From: DATARH01 sp963734125
GTDB taxonomy: Bacteria > Pseudomonadota > Alphaproteobacteria > ATCC43930 > CGMCC-115725
Assembly: GCA_963734125.1 (NCBI GenBank)
Contig: CAVTGB010000003.1
Span: forward strand, 1 to 64,000
Reading direction: 5' to 3'
DNA: 64,000 nucleotides
Shown one piece after another: positions 1 to 8,119 of the stretch (position 1 is the first letter of the stretch; the number at the start of each line of letters is the position of its first letter). The translations under genes and the position numbers were made by a program. Below the pieces are notes generated by a model. That model had not been told where the DNA came from. It worked only from the letters and a program-made list of their open reading frames with translations, and searched no databases.

Positions 1-322
1 CGTAGCGCAGCACCGTCTCGCCGCCCTCCTCCTCGAGCGCGACCGTGGCACTACCCTTGGCGAAGCCGGCGACCCCGCCGGTGCCCTCGCCGGTGATCGT
101 GTAGCCCGCGGGCGGGTCGAGGTCGGACAGCGTGACCTTGCCGGAGAAGCTCGCCTTGACCGGCCCGACCTTGGCGACGAGCTTGGCGGTGAACTCGGTG
201 TCGGAGACCTTTTCGATGGTCTCGCAGCCGGGAATGCACTGCTTCAGGGTCTCGGGGTCGTTGAGCCGCTCCCAGACGCGCTGGCGCGGGGCGGGGATGC
301 GGCGCTCGCCAGTCATTTCCAT
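1..322 (-). CDS. CoxG-like SRPBCC protein (carbon monoxide dehydrogenase subunit G family), partial
   Basis: Runs off the left edge, so only about 107 N-terminal residues are visible. They match the CoxG family, an SRPBCC/START-like fold whose members accompany CO-dehydrogenase-type molybdenum hydroxylases and are linked to membrane anchoring or maturation. Seen: the start MEMTGERRIP typical of the family, then NDPETLKQCIPGCE, VGPVKASFSGKVTL and GEGTGGVAGFAKG. ATGs at 322 and 316 are both in frame; 322 is chosen because MEMTGER is the usual beginning. No coxS, coxM or coxL is visible, so the partner enzyme is unknown. Confidence 0.85.
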   Translation of the reverse strand, partial: MEMTGERRIPAPRQRVWERLNDPETLKQCIPGCETIEKVSDTEFTAKLVAKVGPVKASFSGKVTLSDLDPPAGYTITGEGTGGVAGFAKGSATVALEEEGGETVLRY

Positions 323-347
323 GAGTGTCGTCCTTGTCCTAGCCGGC

Positions 348-378
348 AGGATGGGCTGCGCGACGCACAACCCATCCT
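348..378. repeat. REP-like near-perfect palindrome
   Basis: The 31 bases read almost the same on both strands: arms AGGATGGG and CCCATCCT, with an inner TGCG-CGA-CGCA palindrome and one internal mismatch. It lies between two leftward genes, 25 bases upstream of the coxG-like start and 12 bases past the ridA-like stop. GGATGGG palindromes of this kind are common intergenic repeats in alphaproteobacteria. It could also act as a hairpin terminator for the ridA-like gene, although no T-run follows. Confidence 0.6.
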
Positions 379-390
379 ACGCGTGCGACC

Positions 391-789
391 TCAATCGGGA
401 ATGACGGCGATCGCGCTGATCTCGATCAGGGCGTCGGGCGAGGTGAACTTGCAGACCTCGACCATCGTCGAGGCTGGCAGCGGCTCCTTGAAGTATTCCG
501 CGGCGCACTTTGTGGATCGCGGCGAACTGCTCCATGTTGCGGACGTAGACGTCGACCCGGCAGATGTCGTCCATCGTGCCGCCGGCCGCCTCGACCGCGG
601 CCTTGAGGTTCTCGCAGACCTGGCGGGTCTGCGCCTCGATGTCGCCGACCCCGGCCATCGTGCCGTCGGCCGCGCGCGGTCATGCCGGAGATGAAGACGA
701 GCCGGCCCTTCGCCTCGATCGCGGTCGCGTGCGAAAAGACCCCGCTCGGCTGGGCGCAGTCTGTCGGACCGGATCTGCTGTTTCGCCAT
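391..789 (-). CDS. RidA/YjgF-family protein (frameshifted in this sequence)
   Basis: Small Rid-family protein (about 131 aa when repaired). Family members are trimeric and hydrolyse reactive enamine/imine intermediates from pyridoxal enzymes. Starts MAKQQIRSD at 789. The frame must be changed near 756, 676 and 529 to read through VFSHATAIEAKGRLVFISGM, then GVGDIEAQTRQVCENLKAA and VDVYVRN, to the end EYFKEPLPASTMVEVCKF and EISAIAVIPD. Each break fits a one-base insertion (the middle one could be a two-base loss). Divergent from pyrF, 42 bases away. The family assignment is firm; the substrate is unknown. Confidence 0.85.
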   Translation of the reverse strand: MAKQQIRSDRLRPAERGLFARDRDRGEGPARLHLRHDRARPTARWPGSATSRRRPARSARTSRPRSRRPAARWTTSAGSTSTSATWSSSPRSTKCAAEYFKEPLPASTMVEVCKFTSPDALIEISAIAVIPD

Positions 790-831
790 GGCTGTTCTCC
801 TCAAGCCGCGCTCTGTTATACGACAAGCGCG

Positions 832-1676
832 ATGACGGTCCCGTTCCAAAAGCGATTTGTCGCGCTCGCCGCAGAGCGCTCGCCGCTGTGCGTCGGGATC
901 GATCCCTCGGCCGATATGCTGAAGGGCTGGGGATTGGCCGATGACGCGCAGGGGTTGCTGGTCGTTTTGCGAGCGCATGGTCGAGATCTGCGCGCCGCTC
1001 GTCGCTTGCGTCAAGCCGCAGGCCGCCTTTTTCGAGCGGCACGGGCCGGCGGGAATGGCGGTGCTGCGCCGCACCGTCGAAGCGGCGCAGAGCCATGGCG
1101 CGCTCGTCATCATCGACGCCAAGCGGGGCGACATCGACTCGACGGCGGCGGCTTACGGCGAGGCCTTCTCGGGGCCGCACAGCCCGTTTGGCGGCGACGC
1201 CATGACGCTGAGCGCCTATCTCGGCCTTGGCTCGCTGGCGCCGATCGTCGAACGCGCGCGCCGCGAGGCCGCCGGGGTGTTTGTCGTGGTGCGGTCGTCC
1301 AATCCCGAAGGAACCGAGCTGCAGCGGGCGAGGATGCCGGATGGCCGCTCGGTGGCCGAGCACCTGGCCGACCAGATTACCGCGCAGAACGCCGCCGATG
1401 GCGAGGGCGAGCTCGGTCTGATCGGCGCGGTCGTCGGGGCGACGCTGGGGCGTGAGGCCGCCGATCTCGCCGCTCGCCTGCCGAACTCGCTGCTGCTGGT
1501 TCCGGGGATCGGCGCCCAGGGCGCGACGATCGGCGATGTGCGCCGCGATTTCGGGGTGCACTTTTCGCGGGTCATCCCGTCCCTGTCGCGCGCCATCGCC
1601 CGGGCCGGTCCGCGCCGCGGAAGATTTGCGGCGCGAGGTCGAGCGCCAGATCGCCGAGATCCGCGGCGCGCGGTAA
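832..1676 (+). CDS. pyrF: Orotidine 5'-phosphate decarboxylase (frameshifted)
   Basis: Last step of UMP synthesis: decarboxylation of OMP. About 280 aa, the longer archaeal/mycobacterial-type PyrF. Seen: CVGIDPSADMLKGWG near the N-terminus, CAPLVACVKPQAAFFERHG, the catalytic-loop motif IIDAKRGDIDSTA, then GDAMTLSAYLG and LLVPGIGAQGATIGDV. Frame changes are needed near 962 (extra base in CTGGTCG) and near 1618 (extra C before GCGGAAGAT) to reach the end REVERQIAEIRGAR. Starts at ATG 832 and is followed 18 bases later by the ABC ATPase. Because pyrF is normally essential, its two breaks argue for sequence errors, not decay. Confidence 0.9.
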
Positions 1677-1694
1677 CCCTGGCGGAGCCCGCTG

Positions 1695-2461
1695 ATGGCG
1701 GAGACCGAAGCACCGGACATCGGCACGCCAATGATCGAGATGCGCCATGTCCACAAATGGTTCGGCGACTTCCGCGTCTTGACCGACATCAACCTCGAAG
1801 TCAGGCGCGGCGAGCGCGTCGTCGTCTGCGGCCCCTCGGGCTCGGGCAAATCGACGATGATCCGCTGCATCAACCGCCTGGAGGAGCATCAGCAGGGCCA
1901 GATCATCGTCGCCGGGATCGAGCTGACCTCCGATCTGAAAAACGTCGAGGCGATCCGCCGCGAGGTCGGCATGGTGTTCCAGCAGTTCAACCTGTTCCCG
2001 CATCTGACGGTGGTGCAAAACCTGACGCTGGCGCCGATCTGGGTGCGCAAGATGCCGAAGCAGGAGGCCGAGGAGACCGCGCGGTATTATCTCGAAGCGG
2101 GTGCGCATCCCCGAGCAGGCCGACAAATACCCGGGCCAGCTCTCGGGCGGTCAGCAGCAGCGCGTCGCGATCGCGCGCTCGCTTGTGCATGAAGCCCGAG
2201 ATCATGCTGTTCGACGAGCCGACCTCGGCGCTCGACCCCGAGATGATCAAGGAGGTGCTCGATGTGATGGTCGAGCTGGCGCAAGAGGGGATGACGATGG
2301 TGTGCGTCACCCACGAGATGGGGTTCGCCCGCACCGTCGCCGACACGATGGTGTTCATGGACCGCGGCGAGATCGTCGAGCGCGGGTCGCCGAAGGAATT
2401 TTTCGCCAGCCCGAAGAGCGAGCGCACCCGGCTGTTCCTCAGCCAGATCCTGGCGCATTGA
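1695..2461 (+). CDS. aapP: General/polar amino-acid ABC transporter ATP-binding protein, AapP-like (frameshifted)
   Basis: ATPase of a polar/general L-amino-acid importer, very close in wording to rhizobial AapP. Seen in order: Walker A GPSGSGKST, Q-loop MVFQQFNLFPHLT, the AapP-typical LAPIWVRKMPKQEAEE, signature LSGGQQQRVAIARSL, Walker B IMLFDEPTSALDPEM and H-loop VTHEMGFAR, ending RLFLSQILAH. One-base insertions near 2100 (GCGGGTGCGC) and 2188 (CTTGTGC for CTGTGC) break the frame. No permease or binding protein lies in the window, so the ATPase appears alone between pyrF and a CoA-transferase gene. Confidence 0.9.
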
Positions 2462-2489
2462 GACCACGGAGCGGGGCGGGAGAGCGGAC

Positions 2490-3663
2490 ATGACGAGCGC
2501 CTTCGACCGGCTGCGCGTCGTCGATTTCACGACGACGATCGCCGGGCCGCACTGCACCCGCCTGCTCGCCGATCTCGGCGCCGAGGTGATCAAGGTCGAG
2601 GCGCCCGAGGGCGACATGATGCGCGCCCGCCCGCCGTTGCGCGACGGCGCCAGCACCTCGTTCGGCCAGCTCAACACCGGCAAGAAGAGCGTCGTTCTCG
2701 ACCTGAAGCGGCCCGCGGCGGTCGGCGCCGCCCGCCGCCTCGTCGCCAGCGCCGATGTGGTGGTCGAGAATTTCCGCCCCGGCGTCATGCAGCGCTTCGG
2801 CCTCGATTATCCGGCGCTGAAGGCGGTGAAGCCCGACCTCGTCTATTGCGCGATCTCGGGCTACGGGCAGACCGGGCCCTCGGCAGAGCTGCCGGCCTAT
2901 GCGCCGGTGATCCATGCCGCCTCCGGCTACGACCTCGCCCATCTCGCCTATCAGGGCGGCGAGCGCCGGCCCGACTATTGCGGGATTTACATCGCCGACG
3001 TCCTCACCGGCACCTACGCGTTCGGGGCGATCATGACCGCGCTCTACCAGCGCCAGGCAACCGGCGAAGGCCAGCTGATCGATGTCTCGATGCTGGAGAG
3101 CATGCTGAGCCTCACCCTGAGCGAGATCCAGCTGGCGCAGTTCCCCGGCTCATTCGTCTCCGGCCGGCCGGTGTTCGGGCCGATCGCGACCAAGGACGGC
3201 TATGTCAACCTGTCGATTGCCAGCGAGCGCAGCTTCCAGAACCTGGCGGCGGCCTCCGGCCGGCCCGACTGGACCCGCGACCCGCGCTTTGCCAAATACC
3301 CGGACCGCCGCGCCAATTGGGGCCTCCTGATCGAGGAGCTCGAAACATGGTCGAAACAGCACACCAGCGCCGAGGTGCAGACGCATCTTCGATCGCCACG
3401 GGGTGCCTTCCTCGCCCTATCGCACGGTCAAGGAGGCGCTGGCCGACCCGCAGCTGGCGCATCGCCGTGCGCTCGCCGAGGTAGAGGATCAGGGCGGCAG
3501 CTTCCGCGTCCTCAACCCGCCGTTCCGGTTTTCGGCCGCCACCGCCGCCGCACAGCCCTTCGTCGCCGCGCTCGGCGAGCACACGGGGGCGGTGCTCGGC
3601 GAACTGGGCTACAGCCCGAACGAAATCGCCGAGCTGAGCGGCGCCGGAGAGCGGACGGGCTGA
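2490..3663 (+). CDS. CaiB/BaiF-type (class III) CoA-transferase (frameshifted)
   Basis: Moves CoA between acyl groups; about 390 aa, the family's usual length. Seen: FDRLRVVDFTTTIAGPHCT at the start, LADLGAEVIKVEAPEGDMMR, LDLKRPAAV, VVENFRPGVMQRFGLDY, CAISGYGQTG, a GTYAFGAIMTALYQR stretch and the VSMLESMLSL segment. The nucleophilic Asp of the family usually sits in the IDVSM motif, which is present. One base is extra near 3390; the remaining C-terminus reads VPSSPYRTVKEALADPQLAH and ends at 3663. Its place between a transporter ATPase and an aromatic-degradation group suggests activation of a carboxylic acid; the substrate is not evident. Confidence 0.85.
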
Positions 3664-3676
3664 CGCGCTGCCGGCA

Positions 3677-3759
3677 CACCCCCTCAACCCGCCCCCATCG
3701 AGGGGGAGGGTTATCTGTACTCCCGCCCCCTCGATGGGGGTGGGTCGGGGTGGGGGTGA
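3677..3759. repeat. Facing pair of GC-rich palindromic repeats (no gene inside)
   Basis: Two facing arms: CACCCCCTCAACCCGCCCCC followed by ATCGAGGGGGAGGG (3677-3710), and the inverted copy with CCCCCTCGATGGGGGTGGG and GGGGTGGGGGTGA (3722-3759). Each arm also folds on its core CCCCCATCGAGGGGG. It lies between the CoA-transferase stop and the convergent TauD stop and could serve as a bidirectional terminator. The same arms flank the DUF559 gene at 6.2-6.7 kb. Confidence 0.75.
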
Positions 3760-3784
3760 GATCGGGCCGAGTGCGTCGGCTCGG

Positions 3785-4633
3785 TCAATTCGGGTAGACG
3801 ATCGTGCGCAGCATGACCCGGCGTTCCTCGGGGTGGTAGTCGCCGGCGCCCCGATGCATCGTCCTCCGCTCGTCCCAGATCACGAGGTCGCCGACCCGCC
3901 AGGAGTGGTAATAGACGAAGCGGTCCTGGGTCGCGTGCGCGGCGAGTTCCTCGATCAGCTCCCAGGCTTCCTCGCGCTCCATCCCGTCAAAGCCGTGCAC
4001 ATGCATCGGGTTGACGAAGAGGATCGGGCGGCCGGTGACGGGATGGTTGATGACCGCCGGGCGCGGCTGTTCGGCGTATTTCTTGTCGGTCCGGCGCATC
4101 CCCTCTTCGGATCGTATGAGCCGCGCGCCGGCCGGGCCATCGGTGCGGCCGTGCAGCCCGACGAGGCCGGCGAGGCGTTCCTTCATCGCTTGCGGCAGCG
4201 CGTCGTAGGCGGCGCACATGATCGGCGAACATCGTGCCGCCCTTGGTCGTCGGGATCTCCAGCGCGTGCAGCATCGCGAGCAGCGGCAGTTCCTCCTCGT
4301 AGGTCGAATTGGTGTGCCAGTCGGTGGCGCGCTTGACCCGTACCAGTCGATCGTTGCCCTCCTCGTCGACATTGCGCAGCCACGACACTTCGGGTGCTCG
4401 TCGATGGCGGTAGCTGACCAGCGAGTGGATTCAGCGGCGTACCGAACCGGCGTCCGAAAGCGGCGATGTCGCCGGCGCCGAGCTGCTGGTCGCGGAACAC
4501 CAGCACCGGATGCTCGGCAAAAGCCTGCTCGATCCAGGCAAAGGTCTCGTCGTCGAGCTGGGCCAGATCGACGCCGAGCGCCTCGGTGCCGAGCGCCTCT
4601 GCCGAGCGGGCGCAGTTCCGGTGTATCGGGCAT
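3785..4633 (-). CDS. TauD/TfdA-family Fe(II)/2-oxoglutarate dioxygenase (frameshifted)
   Basis: Alpha-ketoglutarate-dependent hydroxylase of the taurine/2,4-D dioxygenase type, about 280 aa after repair. Seen: HPVLVFRDQQLGAGDIAAFG in the N-terminal third; the first iron ligands in ATDWHTNSTYEEE (HxD-type position, here H-x-N/T as read); MLHALEIPTTKGGTMFAD; HPVTGRPILFVNPMHVHGFD; and the last iron His plus the oxoglutarate Arg region in WDERRTMHRGAGDYHPEERR. Frame changes are needed near 4610, 4432 and 4217, each explained by one extra base. Start ATG 4633 (MPDTPELRP). The substrate is unknown; the neighbours point to aromatic or sulfonate catabolism. Confidence 0.85.
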   Translation of the reverse strand: MPDTPELRPLGRGARHRGARRRSGPARRRDLCLDRAGFCRASGAGVPRPAARRRRHRRFRTPVRYAAESTRWSATAIDEHPKCRGCAMSTRRATIDWYGSSAPPTGTPIRPTRRNCRCSRCCTRWRSRRPRAARCSPIMCAAYDALPQAMKERLAGLVGLHGRTDGPAGARLIRSEEGMRRTDKKYAEQPRPAVINHPVTGRPILFVNPMHVHGFDGMEREEAWELIEELAAHATQDRFVYYHSWRVGDLVIWDERRTMHRGAGDYHPEERRVMLRTIVYPN

Positions 4634-4747
4634 CGCCGATCCTCCCTTCGAATGACGCCCCACTATGACCCCGATCCCGCCACCGCCGCAATCGCATCGG
4701 CGCCGATTTTCGGCTATGGGTGGAAGGGCGCGCACAGGGAGGACGAG

Positions 4748-5602
4748 ATGCCGTTCATCGCGTCGCATGGCCTGACCGAAGCCGGCACCAGCAAAACGAT
4801 CGCCGCCGGGGGGATGCAAGTGCACTACCACGATGTCGGCGCGGGGGAACCCGTGCTCTTCCTACACTCCTACGGCCCCGGCACCACCGCGTGGATCACC
4901 TTTCACAAGGTTGTCGGCGCCCTATCGCAGAACTTCCGCTGCATCCTCATGGACATGCCGAATTTTTCCAAAACGGGGCCAATCGTCTACCGCGAGGGGG
5001 TGCACGCGGTCCAGGCGCGCACCGGGGTCGCGCTGTTGGATGCGCTCGGGATCGACAAGGCGCATTGGGTCGGCAACTCGCAGGGCGGGCAGTCGGCGAT
5101 GGTGGCGGCGATCTCCTACCCCGAGCGGGTCCGCAAGTTCGTCATGGGCGGCTCGCATATCGGCACCGGCGGCGACCGCTACCTCTTGGCCAACCGCCCC
5201 TCGGAGGGCAGCCGCGCCACCCAGCAGGCGATCGCCGACCCGAGCCCCGAAAACATCCGGCGCTACCTGCGCGTCCACATCGACGACGAGAAGTTCGTCA
5301 CCGATGAACTCGTCGACTACATCCACCGCGCGCACACCTGGTCGCCCGAGTTTTTGGCGGCGCGAGCGCAATCGGTCAGCCTGCCCCACGACTACACCCC
5401 CGACCTCGCCGGCATCAAGGCGCCGGTCCTCCTCATCCACGGGCGCTACGACCGGATGGTCGCTTTCGAGGTCAGTATCGCGATCCTCAACCACATCGAC
5501 GACTCCCGCCTCGTCCTCCTCAATAATCGCGGCCACTGGCCCCCCTTCGAGAAGCCCGGCGAATGGACCGCCCAGGTGCTGGCGTTCCTCAAGGGGTACT
5601 GA
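4748..5602 (+). CDS. Alpha/beta-hydrolase, meta-cleavage-product hydrolase type (BphD/MhpC/HsaD-like)
   Basis: Probably hydrolyses the C-C bond of a ring-cleavage product (2-hydroxy-6-oxo-dienoate class). 284 aa, uninterrupted. Seen: oxyanion region LFLHSYGPGTTAWITFHKVV, nucleophile elbow WVGNSQGGQSAMVA (G-N-S-Q-G-G, typical of this subfamily), acid Asp in LLIHGRYDRMVAFE and catalytic His in NNRGHWPPFEKP. ATG 4748 is preferred over 4652 because of a strong AGGGAGGA ribosome site just before it. It stands divergent to the TauD gene and convergent to the Rieske dioxygenase subunit genes, which could supply its substrate. Confidence 0.85.
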   Translation: MPFIASHGLTEAGTSKTIAAGGMQVHYHDVGAGEPVLFLHSYGPGTTAWITFHKVVGALSQNFRCILMDMPNFSKTGPIVYREGVHAVQARTGVALLDALGIDKAHWVGNSQGGQSAMVAAISYPERVRKFVMGGSHIGTGGDRYLLANRPSEGSRATQQAIADPSPENIRRYLRVHIDDEKFVTDELVDYIHRAHTWSPEFLAARAQSVSLPHDYTPDLAGIKAPVLLIHGRYDRMVAFEVSIAILNHIDDSRLVLLNNRGHWPPFEKPGEWTAQVLAFLKGY

Positions 5603-5613
5603 GGGGGACGGGC

Positions 5614-6123
5614 CTACAAAAATACGCTGAGGTTCTTGTCGAGGAGGACGTTGGCGTCGAGGACGATCGTGCGGCGGGCGACCTTCCACGCGCCTTCCAC
5701 CTGGCGTAGCACATCCTCGCGGCAGCCGGAGAGCAGCTGATGGTCGGTTTCGAGGTGCGAGCGGTAGACCAGGAACGCGGTCCGGGCCTCGACTTCGCCG
5801 TTCTCCAGGGGCCTGGCTTCGAGGTTGCCGATCAGATGCCGGGTGCGCGAGGGGGGGTCCTCGGCCCAGGCCATGCCGCTGTCGAGCCGGGCGACGCGCA
5901 TCTCGAGATAGCGCTTGTCCTCTTCGAGGATCGCAAGGTCGCCGAGCGGGGTCAATTCGCGCTGCAACTCCCGGCGATGCACGTTCTTGCGCCGCGGCAT
6001 GAAGTAGAGGATGTCGTCGGTAAAAAGATCGAGCCACTCCTTGAGCTTGCGCTCGTCGAGGAGCCACGCTTCGCGGATGTAGAATTGCATCAGCTCGAAC
6101 CACAGCGCCTCTTGCGATTTCAT
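5614..6123 (-). CDS. Aromatic-ring-hydroxylating dioxygenase, beta (small) subunit
   Basis: 169 aa, normal length for the SnoaL-like beta subunit of three-component Rieske dioxygenases, which packs against the catalytic alpha subunit. Seen: ALWFELMQFYIREAWLLDER, EWLDLFTDDILYFMP, ARLDSGMAWAEDPPSRTRHL with the conserved RTRH, and VEARTAFLVYRSHLETD ending VARRTIVLDANVLLDKNL. The alpha-subunit gene lies 570 bases upstream on the same strand, separated by the repeat-flanked DUF559 gene, so the expected alpha-beta pair seems to have been split by that insertion. Confidence 0.9.
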   Translation of the reverse strand: MKSQEALWFELMQFYIREAWLLDERKLKEWLDLFTDDILYFMPRRKNVHRRELQRELTPLGDLAILEEDKRYLEMRVARLDSGMAWAEDPPSRTRHLIGNLEARPLENGEVEARTAFLVYRSHLETDHQLLSGCREDVLRQVEGAWKVARRTIVLDANVLLDKNLSVFL

Positions 6124-6173
6124 ACCGGGCGCTCCGTTACCTTCGGCCCGTGACGCCGAGCCCCGCGGACAGC

Positions 6174-6275
6174 ATCACCCCCTCCCCAACCCTCCCCCAT
6201 CGAGGGGGAGGGGCTTATCCTGTGTGGTTTCGATGAGCCCTCCCCCTCGATGGGGGAGGGTTTGGGTGGGGGTGA
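6174..6275. repeat. Facing pair of GC-rich palindromic repeats at the 3' side of the DUF559 gene
   Basis: The left arm (6174-6213) reads ATCACCCCCTCCCCAACC followed by CTCCCCCATCGAGGGGGAGG. The inverted right arm (about 6237-6275) reads CCTCCCCCTCGATGGGGGAG then GGTTTGGGTGGGGGTGAT. Both encode the Pro/Gly-rich tail of the DUF559 reading frame. The left arm is nearly identical to 6628-6667, giving direct copies on both sides of the nuclease gene. Confidence 0.8.
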
Positions 6276-6624
6276 TCCGGTGTAACGCATCGACGATTAT
6301 TCGATGCACACCGTCGAGGTTCGCCAGGACCTCGTTGTTCCAAAACCGCAAAATTCGATAGCCCTCGTTGCGCATGAAGAGGCTCCGCTCCGCCTCCCTT
6401 GGCGATGAGCGATCGTGCTGGCCGCCGTCGATTTCGACGATCAGCCGGGCCTTGTGGCAGACAAAGTCGGCGATGAAGCGGCCGATCGGCACTTGACGGC
6501 GGAACTTACGCCCTTCCGTTTGCTCGGAGCGCAGGATCTGCCACAGCCGTTTTTCCGCTTCGGTCAGGTTCCGGCGCAGCACGCGGGCGCGATGGAAGGC
6601 GCCGTTGATCGGCTGCTTTTTCAC
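6175..6624 (-). CDS. DUF559 (Vsr-like/PD-(D/E)XK) endonuclease-domain protein carried in a repeat cassette
   Basis: About 150 aa. DUF559 is a very-short-patch-repair-like nuclease fold. Seen: ARVLRRNLTEAEKRLWQILR, RKFRRQVPIGRFIADFVC (catalytic Asp in IADFV), then RLIVEIDGGQHD (E-x-D/G-G-Q-H, the active-site strand) and GYRILRFWNNEVLANLDGV. A GTG start at 6624 (VKKQPINGAFHRAR) is chosen; upstream codons belong to the repeat arm. The last 30 or so codons are translated repeat sequence rich in LPLDGGGLG-type residues. It sits between the beta and alpha dioxygenase genes on the same strand. Host function is unknown. Confidence 0.8.
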   Translation of the reverse strand: MKKQPINGAFHRARVLRRNLTEAEKRLWQILRSEQTEGRKFRRQVPIGRFIADFVCHKARLIVEIDGGQHDRSSPREAERSLFMRNEGYRILRFWNNEVLANLDGVHRIIVDALHRITPTQTLPHRGGGLIETTQDKPLPLDGGGLGRG

Positions 6625-6627
6625 CGG

Positions 6628-6667
6628 AGCATCACCCCCTCCCAACCCTCCCCCATCTAGGGGGAGG
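6628..6667. repeat. Direct copy of the palindromic repeat arm upstream of the DUF559 gene
   Basis: Reads GAGCATCACCCCCTCCCAAC followed by CCTCCCCCATCTAGGGGGAGG, differing from the arm at 6174-6213 by one missing C and one G/T change. It is the same orientation as that arm, so the DUF559 gene is bracketed by direct repeats about 450 bases apart. Confidence 0.75.
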
Positions 6668-6696
6668 CCCGTTAACGATGCGCATAGCACCCGTAC

Positions 6697-8032
6697 CTAA
6701 CCCTGCATCGTCGCGGTGCCGTCGAACCGGGCGGTGACGGGCGCGAGCGGGATGTCGGCCCAACTTGTCGCATTCATGAATTCTTCCCAGCGCCGATAGA
6801 AGAGGCGCTGGTTGTTCTCGGAGATGTAGCGCTCGGAGACGAGCCCGGGATAGTCGGGATGGGGCCCGGCGTGGCCGACGCCCATCGACAGGTCTTGGGC
6901 GTGTTCGCGGCCGAGGCGGCTCGTGCTCGCAAGCGTTACCTGGCGCCAGTTGTCGACGTCGTCCTGCTCGAACATCCCGGCGGCGCCGTTATTGGCCTGG
7001 CTGCCGATGCGAATGACCCGCTTCAATTCCTCCGGAGCATCGCGGTCGAGGAGGACGAAGTGCCAGAACTCGGTTTTCAAGGGGCCGCGCGGCAGGGCGA
7101 GGCGCAGCCCCAAAACCCCGTTCGGGAAGATCGAATGGTTGCCGAGCTGCACCCGGCGCGCCCGCACCGCGCCGAGCCGGCGCTCGACCTCGGGCATCGT
7201 CGCGCGGTGATAGTCCTCGAAGAGACGCATCGTCTCGCTCGACACGCCGTGCATGTAGCGCGGCATGTTGTCGTCGGCGTCGCGAAAGGTGATCCCGTGC
7301 CCGTTGACGAAGGCGTGCTTGTGGGGGCTCTGAAACTGGTCCTCGTGCGACAGGAGCGGGCGGCCGAGAAAGCGGGTCTGGACCCGGGCGGACGAAGAGA
7401 TGGCTGGTGGGGACGTGGTAGTTGTCCGAGCAGTTGTCGACGAGCGTCTTCCAGTTGACCGGCTCAAGCCATTTCATTGGCCCCAACGCCTGCATCCCGC
7501 CGTCGCGCCGGTTGAACACGGTGTCGAGATACCAGCGCGCATCGCCCAGATAGGCCTCCAGGCTCGGGGCGTCCTTGGCCCAGGTCGCGAAGATGATGTC
7601 TGCGTAAGTCTCGACCCGTGCCTCGACGAGGCCGAGAGATTTCCGGTCGAGCGCGTCGTAATAGGCTTCGGTCTCGCCGGGGACGTGATCGAGGGCGCCG
7701 TCGTTGCGATAGGTCCAGCCGTGATACGTACACATGAAACGCTTGGCGTTGCCGTCATCGACGCGGCACACCCGGTTGCCGCGGTGGCGGCACATGTTCA
7801 ATAGCGCGTGGAGCCGGCCCGCAGCGTCGCGGGTCAGGATCACCGGGTCTTCGCCCATGTAGGTGTGGAAGAAATCATCGGGCGCGGGCACCAGGCTCTC
7901 GTGCCCGATCATCAGCCAGGCGCGCCCGAAGATCCGCTCCATCTCGTCGTCGTAGACCTGCTGCTCACTGAAGATCGAGCGGTCGAGCTTGCCGGTCGCG
8001 GGGTCGATGACAGCGTAGTGCCGAGTGCTCAT
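6697..8032 (-). CDS. Aromatic-ring-hydroxylating dioxygenase, alpha subunit (Rieske; frameshifted)
   Basis: Catalytic subunit of a Rieske non-heme iron oxygenase, about 444 aa. Seen: start MSTRHYAVIDP; Rieske 2Fe-2S ligands in NMCRHRGNRVC and FMCTYHGWTYRN (C-x-H ... C-x2-H); NWKTLVDNCSDNYHVPTSH, which carries the bridging Asp and the two His ligands of the mononuclear iron. One extra G near 7390 shifts the frame just after the iron site; the rest reads HAFVNGHGITFRD, EFWHFVLLDRDAPEELKR and RLFYRRWEEFMNA. Works with the beta subunit at 5614-6123; ferredoxin and reductase genes are not in view, nor is the substrate. Confidence 0.92.
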
Positions 8033-8119
8033 ACCAGCACCTTCCTCTCGCGATCATGATAGCAGGAGCCGCGTCGGATGGAGAGCCATTCGACCGGATC
8101 GCGGAGAGGCAGGGCGGCG

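Noticed and set aside
391..2461. Programmed ribosomal frameshifting as explanation for split genes
   Set aside because: Dozens of breaks lie in unrelated genes at dissimilar sites, with no slippery heptamer plus stem-loop pattern; sequence error is simpler.
4922..6103. 393-codon minus-strand frame opposite the alpha/beta-hydrolase
   Set aside because: It runs across the hydrolase and dioxygenase beta genes with no recognisable motif; an artefact of GC-rich codon use.
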